Shown: positions 1 to 8,839, counted from the first letter of the stretch. The stretch: 17,500 nucleotides of DNA from Stramonita haemastoma (GCA_030674155.1 CM060320.1:13446020-13463519), one strand, 5' to 3'. Notes: generated from the sequence alone by a model not told the origin. Made by a program: numbers and translations.

Positions 1-335
1 CCTACCCCTATACCCTGTCAGGGTCAGTAGCATGTTTATCGTATAGTTCTTTGCTAATGAGGAAGCAGGGTGGCAGCTACACTGCACTGCACTGCCTCGC
101 CAGGGACTGCTGTCTCGTTCTTTTACACCCCCATTGATACCTTTCGCACTCCCAAGTCTTGGTTTATCTCTCTGCCTTCTCCGCCTTTCACCCCTTTCGT
201 TGAGAATTCATTAAGGCGCCGCACTGAACTATCTTTTGCCAGATTCCTCCACTGATGTCTGTTATGTGTCACAGTTCGGGTCTCTGCAAACGGTGTGCCC
301 ATTGTGCAGTGTTTGGATGCATGGTCTCGTCCAGT
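1..335. other. Unique sequence, no gene recognised
   Basis: Mixed-composition sequence with no array, tRNA-like motif or recognisable coding segment. Short open frames of about 60-70 codons cross it but have no domain I can name and no coherent start context. It is the 5' flank of the SINE that begins near 336. Confidence 0.5.
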
Positions 336-745
336 CGTGGATCGGTGGTCTTGAGGTAACGCGCCTGTCTAGAAAGCGAAAAGTCCGGGTTGGAATGTGC
401 GGTGGTTCGAATCCCATTTGGGTCCAAAGCATTTTCCCCATCCATTAGACCTGAGTCACTGTTTGGGTGCTAGTCTTTCGGATGAGACGATAAACCGAGT
501 TCCCGTGTGTTACACATCATTATTTAGCGCACGCAAAAGAACCCACGGCAACAAGAGTGTTGTCCCTGGCAAAATTATATAGAAAAAAGCCACTCTGATA
601 GGAAAACCAATACAGTTACAGACAGGAAAAAGAAAATAATGAAATGGATGGCGCTGCACTTGTGGCGACGCGCTCTCCCCGGGGAAAGCAGCCCGAATTT
701 CACGCAGAAAAATCTGTTGTGACATAAAGTGGTAAAAAATGAAAT
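336..745 (+). mobile_element. tRNA-derived SINE, sense copy, apparently full length
   Basis: A non-autonomous retroposon transcribed by RNA polymerase III and mobilised by a partner LINE. The head is tRNA-like, with an A box at 346-357 (TGGTCTTGAGGT) and a near-perfect B box at 404-414 (GGTTCGAATCC), about 47 bases apart as in a tRNA. The body follows: a block at about 472-500 (GATGAGACGATAAACCGAG), a block at about 525-570 (AGAACCCACGGCAACAAG, then TGTCCCTGGCAAAATT), and a 3' block at about 650-735 (GGCGACGCGCTCTCCCC, then GCAGCCCGAATTTCACGCAG). An A-rich end follows near 733-751. A second copy with the same block order lies antisense at 15058-15512, which shows it is a dispersed repeat. I recall this body from gastropod genomes, but I do not assign a family name. 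I saw no convincing target-site duplication, so the ends are approximate. Confidence 0.8.
346..414 (+). promoter_or_regulatory. Internal Pol III promoter (A and B boxes) of the sense SINE
   Basis: The A box is at 346-357 and the B box GGTTCGAATCC at 404-414, which matches the TFIIIC-binding consensus closely. This is the best-preserved Pol III promoter in the window. It is part of the SINE head rather than a functional tRNA gene: the stems between the boxes do not close into a clean cloverleaf by eye, and the transcript would run on into the SINE body. Confidence 0.7.
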
Positions 746-1140
746 AAAATAGTAATATGCTTAGCACAGTGATGCCAGTAATGCCAGTACTCCATGTTAC
801 TGCCGGTATAGTAGTCGTGTGCAGTGAGGCAGCGAGTAGGAAGGAGAGGAAACATCGGGCTGTGGACGGTGAAATCCCCCGTGGAAATGCCACGGTGCCT
901 GTCAGTGTAAACAGCATCCCAACATTGTGGAAATTATGTGCTAGGAATTCTTTCTTTTCTATCCCTATCTTTCTTTCTGCCTTGTTCTTTTTCTTCCTGT
1001 CTATTTATCTGCCTACTTACTCCATCCTTCTGCCTTTTTTTCCAGAAAGACTTTAAACAGAGCAATGCTCTCCACGTCGAAGTCGGATGCCCTGGGCACC
1101 ACCCACAGAAACATATTCTGTGCTTTTGCCCCGACGATGT
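746..1140. other. Non-coding spacer with a pyrimidine-rich stretch
   Basis: It starts at the A-rich end of the SINE. The part at 752-940 has balanced composition. About 947-1050 is T/C-rich (CTTT and CTTCT runs) without being a regular array. No gene was recognised. Confidence 0.45.
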
Positions 1141-1197
1141 ACACACACACACACACACACAACACACACACACAACACACACCACACACACACACAC

Positions 1198-1240
<43 letters not shown>

Positions 1241-1269
1241 CACACACATCACACAACACACAACACACA
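1141..1269 (+). repeat. (CA)n microsatellite with phase slips
   Basis: A CA dinucleotide array of about 130 bp, interrupted by AACA and ACCA steps where one base is missing or doubled, and decaying at the 3' end. The long His-Thr and Cys-Val open frames on its two strands are translations of the array, not genes. Confidence 0.95.
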
Positions 1270-1290
1270 ATTCACAAACACATATATTGT

Positions 1291-1361
1291 AAATATATTA
1301 TAATATATAAATGTATTCTCAATTATATCTATATTTATATATATAGTATATATATATATCA
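1291..1361. repeat. Degenerate AT-rich (TA)n tract
   Basis: Imperfect TATA/ATAT repeats almost devoid of G and C, directly after the CA array. Probably a decayed AT microsatellite. Confidence 0.7.
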
Positions 1362-1765
1362 ATCCACAGGTTACATATCAGTGTTTATTCGTCATGCTCC
1401 AGATCGTTTTATTCCGCCAGCATACGTAGCGGTTTGTGTACAAATATGTCGGTTTCGTGTATCTTGTAACCTTGCAGAAGTCCTCATTCTTAAGAAGAGA
1501 GAGTATTCATTTCGCATCTCTGTTCGTTCGACGGATACTTTTCCCTTAGCTTTGCCTGACTCAGCAAGAAGAGGGGAAGGGCAGACAGACAGACAGACAG
1601 ACAGAGACATGGAGAGAGGCAAGGGGGAGGGTTCCTCCATTGACTCAGCTTTTTTTTTCTGAATGTTTAGCTGGTATAGATTTCCTTCGAGGCCGGCAGA
1701 TATGGTGCAACATACACAGAAACTGTTGGCCGTGATAACTTTGTCAGAAACTCCAGCTTTCTTCT
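1362..1765. other. Unique spacer containing a short (CAGA)n array
   Basis: Mostly non-repetitive, with a clean tetranucleotide (CAGA)n run at about 1582-1606. The open frames across it are continuations of the CA-array frame and show no domain. No gene was recognised. Confidence 0.5.
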
Positions 1766-1783
1766 CCCCCCCCCCCCCCCCCC
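1766..1783 (+). repeat. Poly-C run, 18 bases
   Basis: An uninterrupted run of 18 C, 13 bases before a long AT array. The length of such homopolymers is commonly uncertain in assemblies. Confidence 0.9.
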
Positions 1784-1792
1784 TCTTTCCAG

Positions 1793-1796
<4 letters not shown>

Positions 1797-1874
<78 letters not shown>
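1797..1874. repeat. Perfect (AT)39 microsatellite
   Basis: 78 bases of uninterrupted AT alternation. It is self-complementary, so it can extrude a cruciform. It is the longest perfect AT array in the window. Confidence 0.97.
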
Positions 1875-1876
<2 letters not shown>

Positions 1877-1917
1877 CTGATCCTTCTCTCTCTCTTTAGC
1901 TTTTTCTACTTTTAATA

Positions 1918-2105
1918 TTTCTTCTTCTTCTTTTTCTCCTCCTCCTCTTCCTCTTCCTCCTCCTTCTCCTCCTCCTCTTCTTCCTCCTCCTCCCTCTTCT
2001 CCTCCTTCTCCTCCTCCTCTTCCTTCTCCTCCTCCTCCTTCTTCTTCTTCTTCTTCTTCTTCTTCTTCTTCTTCTTCTTCTTCTTCTTCTTCTTCTTCTT
2101 CTTCT
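1918..2105 (+). repeat. Polypyrimidine tract (CTC/CTT)n, 188 bp
   Basis: Every base from 1918 to 2105 is C or T. The first two thirds mix CTC, CTT and CCT. From about 2038 it is a regular (CTT)n array that continues, past one A at 2106, to about 2120. The antisense poly-Arg/poly-Glu frames are artefacts of it. Confidence 0.95.
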
Positions 2106-2129
2106 ACTTCTTCTTCTTCTCTCTCTTCC

Positions 2130-2422
2130 ACTCCTCATCCTGTCCTCTTTCTCCTTGTTCAGTTCCTCATCGGTTTTCCTCCCCTCCCTCCCCCCCCCCT
2201 GTTGTCTCTATCGCGTTTTCTTTCTCAATGCCAGCCCCACCCCCACCTCCACTGCACCTGCCCCTCTCCCCATGTCTCTGTCTCTCTGCTGGTGTGTTGA
2301 TTGTGATTCATGTGAAAGCACTGGGTGTATTTTCTCGTATCGCAGCTATATGTAGGGCTTGATTTAGTAACGAAGAGAATCGCGCGAATGGTTGACAATG
2401 CTCATATCAAAAGATTTATCAC
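2130..2422. other. Pyrimidine-rich then ordinary spacer, no gene
   Basis: C/T-rich sequence with short C runs up to about 2290, then ordinary composition. No gene, RNA or named element was recognised. Confidence 0.45.
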
Positions 2423-2451
2423 ATTACACACACCCCACGCACGCACGCACG

Positions 2452-2508
<57 letters not shown>

Positions 2509-2566
2509 TACACACATACCACGCACGCACCCACGCACGACACACGTACGCACGCACGCACGCACC
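2423..2566 (+). repeat. Compound (CA)n / (CACG)n array
   Basis: It opens with a short ACGC block near 2437-2452, passes into a CA array with one ACCA slip, then returns to CACG/ACGC units at 2520-2566. The flanking CACG blocks have the same unit on both sides of the pure CA core. The core could have arisen from a longer CACG repeat by loss of G, or the reverse. Confidence 0.9.
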
Positions 2567-2848
2567 ATGCCACATCGCCACCATCTCCACCACCCTCACA
2601 CACGTCATCTCTCACCGTCACACACCACCCGCCTCTCCCTCATCTCCCTCTACTCCTCTCTCGGTCTCTCTCTGTCTGATTTTGATACAAAGCATTGATG
2701 TGACTTTGTTGTCTTGAATCAATGGTGGACTGTTTACGCTGATTTTATCTCCCCTCCTGAATCATGTTTGTTAGTCTAGCTTACAATAACTTCGTGTCAG
2801 TGTTCTCTGTATGTCTGTGTCTTGTCTTGTGTGTGTTGTGTGCTGTCG
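2567..2848. other. Spacer between arrays, no gene
   Basis: C-rich with CACCAC/CATC motifs to about 2660, then ordinary sequence. No gene was recognised. Confidence 0.4.
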
Positions 2849-2850
<2 letters not shown>

Positions 2851-2903
<53 letters not shown>

Positions 2904-2985
2904 CTCTTCTCTCTCTCTCTTCTCTCCTCTCTCTCTCTCTCTTCTCTCTCTCTCTCCCCCCTCTCTCTCTCTCTCTCTCTCTCCT

Positions 2986-3048
<63 letters not shown>

Positions 3049-3125
3049 TCCCTTCCTTGCCTTTGCCTTCCTTCTCTCTCTCTCTCTCTCCCCTCTCCCC
3101 TCTCCCTCTTTCTTTCTCATTCTCT
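2851..3125 (+). repeat. Long (CT)n array with CTT/CCT interruptions
   Basis: About 275 bp of CT repeat. 2900-3058 is 159 bases of pyrimidine without one purine. It decays into CCTT/CCCT units at the 3' end. All Ser-Leu and Arg-Glu reading frames here are repeat translations. Confidence 0.95.
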
Positions 3126-3486
3126 CCTGTATATTTATGTGACAATGCACGCGCACGCAGATGTACAGTTTCTATGCATGCGTGCGCGAACACCAGGGAG
3201 CTTGGCTTCATGTTTGCTATGGTGCTGAACATCACAAAATAATGGCCCCAGCAAAGGACGCTTTTAATCTGGAAAGCGTTTTCTCCTGTCGGACGCAGTC
3301 GGGTCGTTCGTTCCTTTGTTGGTTTGACTTCCCATCTGTTCAAAATAAAATATATACGATATGTCACAAGGGTGTATTGATAAGTTTTTTGGTTTATGTC
3401 CGGCTACCGCTGTGGGTAGTACCATTTTTAAATGTATTTTTTATTTGATTTTTGTTGTCGTTTTTTTTGTTTTTGATAGGAATAAG
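3126..3486 (+). other. Unique segment ending in a retroposon- or 3'UTR-like AATAAA tail
   Basis: Balanced, non-repetitive sequence up to about 3340. It contains CCATCTG at about 3333-3339, closely followed by AAAATAAAATATATAC. The same order, CCATCTG then AATAAAA, occurs at 5462-5478. It may be the worn 3' end of a non-LTR retroposon or a 3'UTR with a polyadenylation signal. The 95-codon frame at 3161-3448 has no recognisable domain. Confidence 0.3.
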
Positions 3487-3565
3487 GGTGGTGTTTCGTT
3501 GGGGTTTTTTTGTTTTGTTTTGTTTTGGAGTTGTTGTTTTGTTGGGGGTTTATGTTTGTGGATGT

Positions 3566-3597
<32 letters not shown>

Positions 3598-3668
3598 TTG
3601 GGGTGTTGTGGTTTTGTTTTTGTGTTTTTTTGGTTGTTTGTTTTGGGGAGGTGGTGTTTGTTTGGGGG
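3487..3668 (+). repeat. Almost pure G/T tract with G-runs
   Basis: 182 bases containing only 4 A and 1 C. It is built from irregular TTTTG, GTTTT, TTGG and GGGG blocks rather than one repeat unit. It includes an 11-G run (3587-3597), a T run before it and a further GGGG at 3600-3603, so it has G-quadruplex potential on this strand. Confidence 0.85.
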
Positions 3669-3853
3669 TCCTCGAATAGAGCTCTGAGGTTCATCACTGT
3701 CGATCAACCTTTTTTTTTGCTTTCACCCACCGTTAAGGTACCGCAATCCGACTTCGGGGATGACACGTAACAAAAAACATTACTCCCTGAATTAGGATAG
3801 GAGAGAAACTGGAAAACAAAAGCTGGGTGACTTGGCTTCTCCTTGAAGAGTTA

Positions 3854-3855
<2 letters not shown>
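3669..3855. other. Short unique spacer
   Basis: Ordinary sequence with one T run at about 3710-3718, between the G/T tract and the next CA array. Nothing was recognised. Confidence 0.4.
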
Positions 3856-3920
<65 letters not shown>

Positions 3921-3993
3921 CACACACACACACACACACAACACAACACACACACCACACACACACACAACACACACACACACACACACAACA
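3856..3993 (+). repeat. (CA)n microsatellite, about 138 bp
   Basis: A perfect CA array for its first 62 bases or so, then several AACA and ACCA phase slips. Reading frames through it are artefacts. Confidence 0.95.
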
Positions 3994-4591
3994 GCATCAC
4001 AGTAAATGCCAATTGACAGACGATTGACAGTACTGTCTTAGGCAAACAAAAACAAAGCAAAATCGTTCAGAAAATACACATCAAAATAACGAGCGACAAA
4101 CTAGAGATGAGAGAGACGCGAAAGGAAACAAAGGAAGAGAGAGAAAGAATACAAAAATGATGAATGAAAGGTACAAAAGAGCAAAACAGACGACAGTCAG
4201 ACGGACAGGACTGATAAAAAGAGCACAAAGAAAAAGAAGAGCAAAGAAAAAAAAACAGGGCAAGAGTCAAAGACACAAAGACGATGATTAAAACCTTAAA
4301 AAAAAAAAAGCCAACACAAATTCTTCTCCGGCGCAGAACTGTGCAGCTCTTGCCCTGTGCTGCTCTGCCTGCCATCATTCATTGTGAAAGATCCCCTGGA
4401 GAGATGGAACAAAGGTCGTGGACACTGACTGTATAGACTGAACGGAAGAGAGAACAAAGAAGGCAGAAAATAGAACAAAGCAATTACCTTCACCTGGGTG
4501 GAAGAGGCGGGGGGGGGGGGGAGGCGGGGAGAGAGGGCCAGGGAGAGGAGGAGGGAGAGAAGGGGGAGTGAGAGAGAGACACTTACACACA

Positions 4592-4595
<4 letters not shown>
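3994..4595. other. A/G-rich, T-poor segment, no gene
   Basis: About 4040-4310 is rich in A and G and poor in T (AAAGA, GAGA and ACAAAG motifs), ending in a poly-A run near 4298-4308. The part at 4311-4497 is ordinary. 4498-4570 is G-rich, with a long G run from 4509 and GAGG units. The antisense frame over 4067-4378 reads as a hydrophobic Phe/Leu/Ser chain because of the T-rich complementary strand. I do not regard it as a gene. Confidence 0.4.

Positions 4596-4675
<80 letters not shown>
4596..4675 (+). repeat. Perfect (TC)40 microsatellite
   Basis: 80 bases of uninterrupted TC alternation, followed by a short (AT)n run at 4677-4689. Confidence 0.97.
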
Positions 4676-4679
<4 letters not shown>

Positions 4680-4709
4680 TATATATATAAAAAGATAATC
4701 CACCCTCCC

Positions 4710-4724
4710 CACACACACACACAC

Positions 4725-4796
<72 letters not shown>
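4710..4796 (+). repeat. (CA)n microsatellite
   Basis: A CA array with one AACA slip near 4724, separated from the preceding CT/AT arrays by only about 20 bases. The three form one compound locus at 4596-4796. Confidence 0.95.
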
Positions 4797-4799
<3 letters not shown>

Positions 4800-5086
4800 G
4801 AAGAAAAAAGTCTTCCGAACAAGATTTACTAATGCCAGCCTGTCTTTTTTGACATTCCCTTGTGAAGGATGAAAGAAGAAGGGGGTGGGGGAGAGAGAGA
4901 AGAGTACATGGTGGAAGGGGGGGGTGGAAATAAGGGGAATATTTATGGTCGAGTTAGGGTTGGGGAGGGAAGGGAGGGGGGAGCGTTGGGAGATGGGCTG
5001 TTTGAGCTGAAGAGGTTGGGAAGCAGAACAAACGAGAATGTAATGATGACTTTCCTTGTAGTGCTTTCACTGACTGTTGCTGTCTG
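4797..5086. other. G-rich purine segment with a G-quadruplex motif
   Basis: From 4865 the strand is G-rich. 4957-4981 has five G-runs of three or more separated by loops of only one or two bases (TT, A, AA, A), a textbook intramolecular G-quadruplex pattern. No gene was recognised; the Gly/Glu-rich frame at 4869-5099 follows from composition. Confidence 0.6.
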
Positions 5087-5494
<408 letters not shown>

Positions 5495-5498
5495 CTCT

Positions 5499-5589
5499 GT
5501 TTTTTTTGTGTTGGTTTTGTTTAGTTTGTTGGTTGATTGGGTTTAGGGGTTTTTTATTTTGGTTGGGGGGAGGGGTGGTTGGAGGGTGT
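5499..5589 (+). repeat. Second G/T-only tract
   Basis: 91 bases with six A and no C: irregular TTTTG, TTGG and GGGG blocks like those at 3487-3668. It starts a few bases after the retroposon tail ending at 5494. Confidence 0.75.
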
Positions 5590-5606
5590 ACGCGGTTGCG
5601 TGTTGA

Positions 5607-5686
5607 TGAGAGAGAGAGACAGACAGAGAGACAGACAGACAGACAGTTAGACAGACAGACAGACAGACAGAGATAGATAGAGAGAG
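5607..5686 (+). repeat. (AGAC)n / (GA)n compound array
   Basis: AGAC tetranucleotides with GA and GATA interruptions. It abuts the antisense tail-like sequence that begins at 5687. Confidence 0.85.
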
Positions 5687-5735
5687 AATGAATTATCTTT
5701 GTTTTTCAAGGGTAACAGAGTAAGTATTACATACG
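5687..5735 (-). mobile_element. Probable antisense retroposon 3' tail
   Basis: On the minus strand this reads CTCTGTTACCCTTGAAAAAC, then AAAGATAATTCATTC: an A-rich end followed by ATTC units, typical of LINE-type 3' ends. The sequence at 11191-11240 has a similar minus-strand end (AAAGATCATTCATTCATTC). Body absent; family unassigned. Confidence 0.4.
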
Positions 5736-5886
5736 ATACAGACATCCAGACAGGCAGGCAGGCAGAGAGAGAAAGAGCGTGCACCTGTGAGAGTTCTTTC
5801 CATTTGCCTGTCTGCTAGCCTGCCGGTCTGGTTGGCTGTGTGTCTGTGTCAGTAGTGTGTGTGAGAGGGGTAGGGGAATGGTAGAC
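5736..5886. other. Spacer with short (CAGG)n run
   Basis: CAGACAGGCAGGCAGGCAGA near 5746-5765, then ordinary sequence. No gene. Confidence 0.4.
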
Positions 5887-6002
<116 letters not shown>

Positions 6003-6012
6003 ATCAAAAAAG

Positions 6013-6110
6013 AAATGTATCTTCATAGTATTGATATTTATTGTTTCAGAGTTGCACTGTCAAATGTATCTTCATAGTATTGATATTTATTGTTTCAGAG
6101 TTGCACTGTC
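6013..6110 (+). repeat. Perfect 49-bp tandem duplication
   Basis: The 49 bases at 6013-6061 are repeated without a mismatch at 6062-6110. Each copy begins AAATGTATCTTCATAG and ends TTGCACTGTC. Each also contains TATTTATTGTTTCAG, which resembles a 3' splice acceptor. The unit is not a simple repeat, so this is a recent segmental duplication. Confidence 0.97.
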
Positions 6111-6545
6111 ACAGGCCAGATGAATGTTCTTCCTTTAAATAATAATCTCAACCGATACAGCAACAACAATCAAGATAAAAACTGTTTTTGTGCAAAAACG
6201 TTATTGAAGATGAATACCATCTAATATATATTTGTCCCTTATATACAGATTTACGAACCAGTTACCTAAAAGATCTTCTTCATGTGCCTATGCCTTTTCT
6301 TCTTCAGCACGTATAGTTGTCGTTCAGTGCAGCTAGCAACATTTTTATTCCGTGCTATTCGAAGAAGACAGACAGTGGCAGAACTTATGTAAAGTAAATA
6401 GATCTAGATCTAATAGTGAAAAAGATGCGTTGTATCAAGTGTGTACCGTTGCTTTATGATGAGACTTTAAACAAATTCGTTATATGCACATACATCCACT
6501 CCCCCATCTCCCACTTCGTTTTGAATTGTGGCCCAAGGCTGATGT
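6111..6545. other. Unique AT-rich segment, no gene
   Basis: Non-repetitive, AT-rich sequence with a short palindrome (AGATCTAGATCT near 6400) that is unremarkable at this length. The frame from 6416 has about 45 non-repeat codons before entering a CT array and shows no known domain. Confidence 0.45.
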
Positions 6546-6582
6546 TCAATAAAAACATTTTCATTTCATTTCATTTCATTTC
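6546..6582 (+). mobile_element. Probable retroposon 3' tail, (ATTTC)n
   Basis: TTCAATAAAAACATTTTC followed by repeated ATTTC units, i.e. a polyadenylation signal then a short tandem tail. The CT/CTGT array starts directly at its end. It could also be a 3'UTR terminus, but the repeated pentamer favours a LINE- or SINE-type tail. Confidence 0.4.
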
Positions 6583-6596
6583 TCTGTCTATCTCTT

Positions 6597-6629
<33 letters not shown>

Positions 6630-6642
6630 GCCTCTCTCTCTG

Positions 6643-6740
<98 letters not shown>

Positions 6741-6748
6741 CCCTCCCC
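6583..6748 (+). repeat. (CT)n / (CTGT)n array
   Basis: A CTGT block at about 6598-6622 followed by a CT array with CCT interruptions, ending in a C-rich stretch (6738-6753). Confidence 0.95.
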
Positions 6749-7390
6749 TCCCCGATGCTGACAACGCAAGAAAGTTTCTGGGAAGAAAAAGTAAACAAAA
6801 CAAAAAAAAAAAAAACAGGCAATCACGCCAATCCTATTATCATCCCGAATCATTTCTCACTGTCTGCAACGACCGTGCTGTACCCATAAACCTTACATTT
6901 TGTCTCTGCACACGGATTATCGCTGCCTTTTCTGTCATGCCAGACTAGTCAGCTGTTATCACTTTGATCATGAAATGTAGCTGAACAACGTCTGAGCTCG
7001 TAGGTGCATGGACACCTTAAAATAGAACATGACGCTCATCCCCCCTCCCCCCCCCCCCTTTCCCAACCCAGACATACCACCACCACCACCCCCACACCCA
7101 CCCCTAACATGCTATCCTTCAGTATGGAAGGTAATGTGTCTCCTGTTAGCTCCAGTCTTCAGAGGAAGGTAGATTTTAAGTCTTGGCTCTTGAGAAGGGG
7201 ACAAAACTCTACTTAAAACACGAAGAGAAATGAGAGGGGGAGACAAAGAGACTTAAGTTGGGAGAGAAAGGATTTTAGTGCTAGAACTTCGGCGCCGGAA
7301 CATTTATTACGGTGCTAGACATGCACGTGCATGTACCTCACGCGCAGTAACGCTCACACCATGCAGGCACATACATGCTTGCGCGCCGAA
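6749..7390. other. Unique spacer with C-rich stretch, no gene
   Basis: Contains a poly-A run (about 6803-6815), C-rich sequence at 7029-7060 and CCACCACCACCCCCAC-type sequence to about 7105. The rest is ordinary. Open frames here lack recognisable domains. Confidence 0.45.
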
Positions 7391-7452
7391 TGTGTGTGTG
7401 TGTGTGTGTCTGTGTGTCTGTGTGTGTGTGTGTGTTGTGTGTGTGTGTGTGT
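7391..7452 (+). repeat. (GT)n microsatellite
   Basis: A GT array with two GTCTGT interruptions and one GTTGT slip. Confidence 0.93.
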
Positions 7453-7556
7453 TTGTATCTGTGTGTATCAATATATATATTGATAGATATTCTGAATAAT
7501 ATATATCTTCACATACATGATCATTCACAAACTCACATACATACACGTGCACGAGC

Positions 7557-7730
7557 TCATACATACACATACACACATGCATACATACATACATACATAC
7601 ATACATACATACATACATACATACATGCATACATGCATACATGCATACATGCATACATACATACATACATACATACATACATACATACATACATACATAC
7701 ATACATACATACATACATACACACACATAC
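7557..7730 (+). repeat. (ATAC)n array with central ATGCATAC block
   Basis: ATAC units from about 7581, a central block of alternating ATGC/ATAC octamers at about 7621-7656, then ATAC units to about 7722. It decays to ACAC and then CGCGCG at 7731-7737. The variant units are confined to one block, so local duplication of an octamer is likely. Confidence 0.95.
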
Positions 7731-7737
7731 GCGCGCG

Positions 7738-7867
7738 TAACCGAAAGCCTACCAAACACAAACCACAGATAATCAGACAGAAAGACACAAAAAAAAACAT
7801 TTCTGAAAGCTTCTTTTTTTCTTTTCTGAAAATCTGTAATTCCCTTTCGCCCGATGACCGTCTATTT
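7738..7867. other. Short AT-rich spacer
   Basis: Ordinary sequence with a short poly-A run near 7789-7797. Nothing was recognised. Confidence 0.4.
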
Positions 7868-8140
7868 GACCTGGGGTTCCCAAACCTCAGTTAGGGGCGT
7901 TAATCTGTGCGTACCTCGTCCACCCCCCCACCCCCCGCCCCCCTCACTGGCAGACAGACTGGAAAGTTTCTTTTGGCCGTTGAACCTCTCCCCCTGTCAT
8001 CCACCTGGCGCCAGACAACTCGCCTAACCGCCAGCCACACCCCTTGATAGCCATCGAAGAAGGTGGAATCCGCCTGGGGCAGAACGGTGATGGGGGAACC
8101 ATTCGTCATTATGTCAGGGGTTAATCTGTGGTCACCTGTA
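7868..8140 (+). repeat. Candidate dispersed repeat fragment with internal motif copies
   Basis: The motif GTTAGGGGCGTTAATCTGTG (from 7890) recurs in shortened form as GTCAGGGGTTAATCTGTGG (from 8113). 8088-8134 aligns by eye with 10935-10980 at about three quarters identity. The left edge, CTGGGGTTCCCAAACCT (7871-7887), resembles hAT-type DNA transposon termini, but I found no matching inverted terminus, so the class is unassigned. Confidence 0.35.
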
Positions 8141-8246
8141 TTGTATGGGGAAATGAGTGGGTCAAAGGGCCAAAAGAAGCTCTCGTAACTTTCATTTGTT
8201 GTATGCCACAGGGATTTTTCCCCCCTTTTTTTGTTTTTAGGGTGGA

Positions 8247-8316
8247 GGGGGGGGGGGGGGGGGGGTGTGGTGTGTGTGTGTGTGTGTCTATGTGTGGGTG
8301 TGTGTGCGCGCGCGTG
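8247..8316 (+). repeat. Poly-G (19) followed by (TG)n and (GC)n
   Basis: 19 G at 8247-8265, then a TG array to about 8305 passing into GCGCGCGCG near 8306-8314. The mixed G-run and alternating purine-pyrimidine sequence is both G-quadruplex- and Z-DNA-prone. Confidence 0.9.
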
Positions 8317-8839
8317 CTTTAAGGTAACATTATATTTTTGGTTTTGACCCTTTTGATGCTTTAACGATTCGTGTGAATGGAGGAAAAACTGTCCCAAAAG
8401 ACGTAAAATCTTAAGTATTTTTTTTTTATTAATGTGTGCCAAATTCCTGTTTTGTCTTGAGGCAAACTTTCTCTTTTTGACGTTAATGGTGCTTGAACTA
8501 GTTTCTCAAAAAACAATTTGTGTAATGTCTTCAGAAGCAGTTTCCTGTAATAACGAGATGTTGTGTTCCCTCCTAAAATAGCAACAGAAAAGCATTGGAT
8601 ACTGATTTTGACTCCCAGAACAAATGACCAATTTTTCTTAGCAAAATTCTGCCTAAAAAATTAGTTTTGAGTTAGTAAATTTCCATTTTATCATAAATCA
8701 CTTTTTACAAAAGACTTTTTGACAGAGTAGGATACTCGTAGACAAACTATGGAGTTATGTAGTGGTCAGAAAATTGTTGACCTGGGGAGGAGAAAACGAG
8801 GTCAGTCTTTGAATGAGGATACCAGGTTTGAACATAACC
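8317..8839. other. Unique AT-rich segment, no gene
   Basis: The longest ordinary stretch in the central window. It is A/T-rich, with poly-T near 8419-8428, no simple repeat and no open frame of note on either strand. Confidence 0.5.

Noticed and set aside
336..425. A functional tRNA gene
   Set aside because: A and B boxes are good, but the acceptor and anticodon stems do not pair convincingly and the sequence continues into a SINE body repeated elsewhere in the window.
2771..3367. A 198-codon Arg/Glu-rich open frame (and similar ones at 5132, 5727, 6566, 9158, 13911)
   Set aside because: These translate the complement of CT arrays as Arg-Glu repeats. The arrays lack stop codons, so frames are long by composition alone.
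4951..4960. Telomere-like TTAGGG
   Set aside because: A single occurrence without tandem repetition.
6396..6412. Palindrome AGATCTAGATCT
   Set aside because: Short and AT-rich, and no flanking symmetry suggests function.
7557..7730. CRISPR-like regular array
   Set aside because: The unit is a 4- or 8-base microsatellite without unique spacers, and the context is eukaryotic.
7375..7894. Long frames over the CATA array (His-Thr-Tyr repeats)
   Set aside because: Pure microsatellite translation on both strands.
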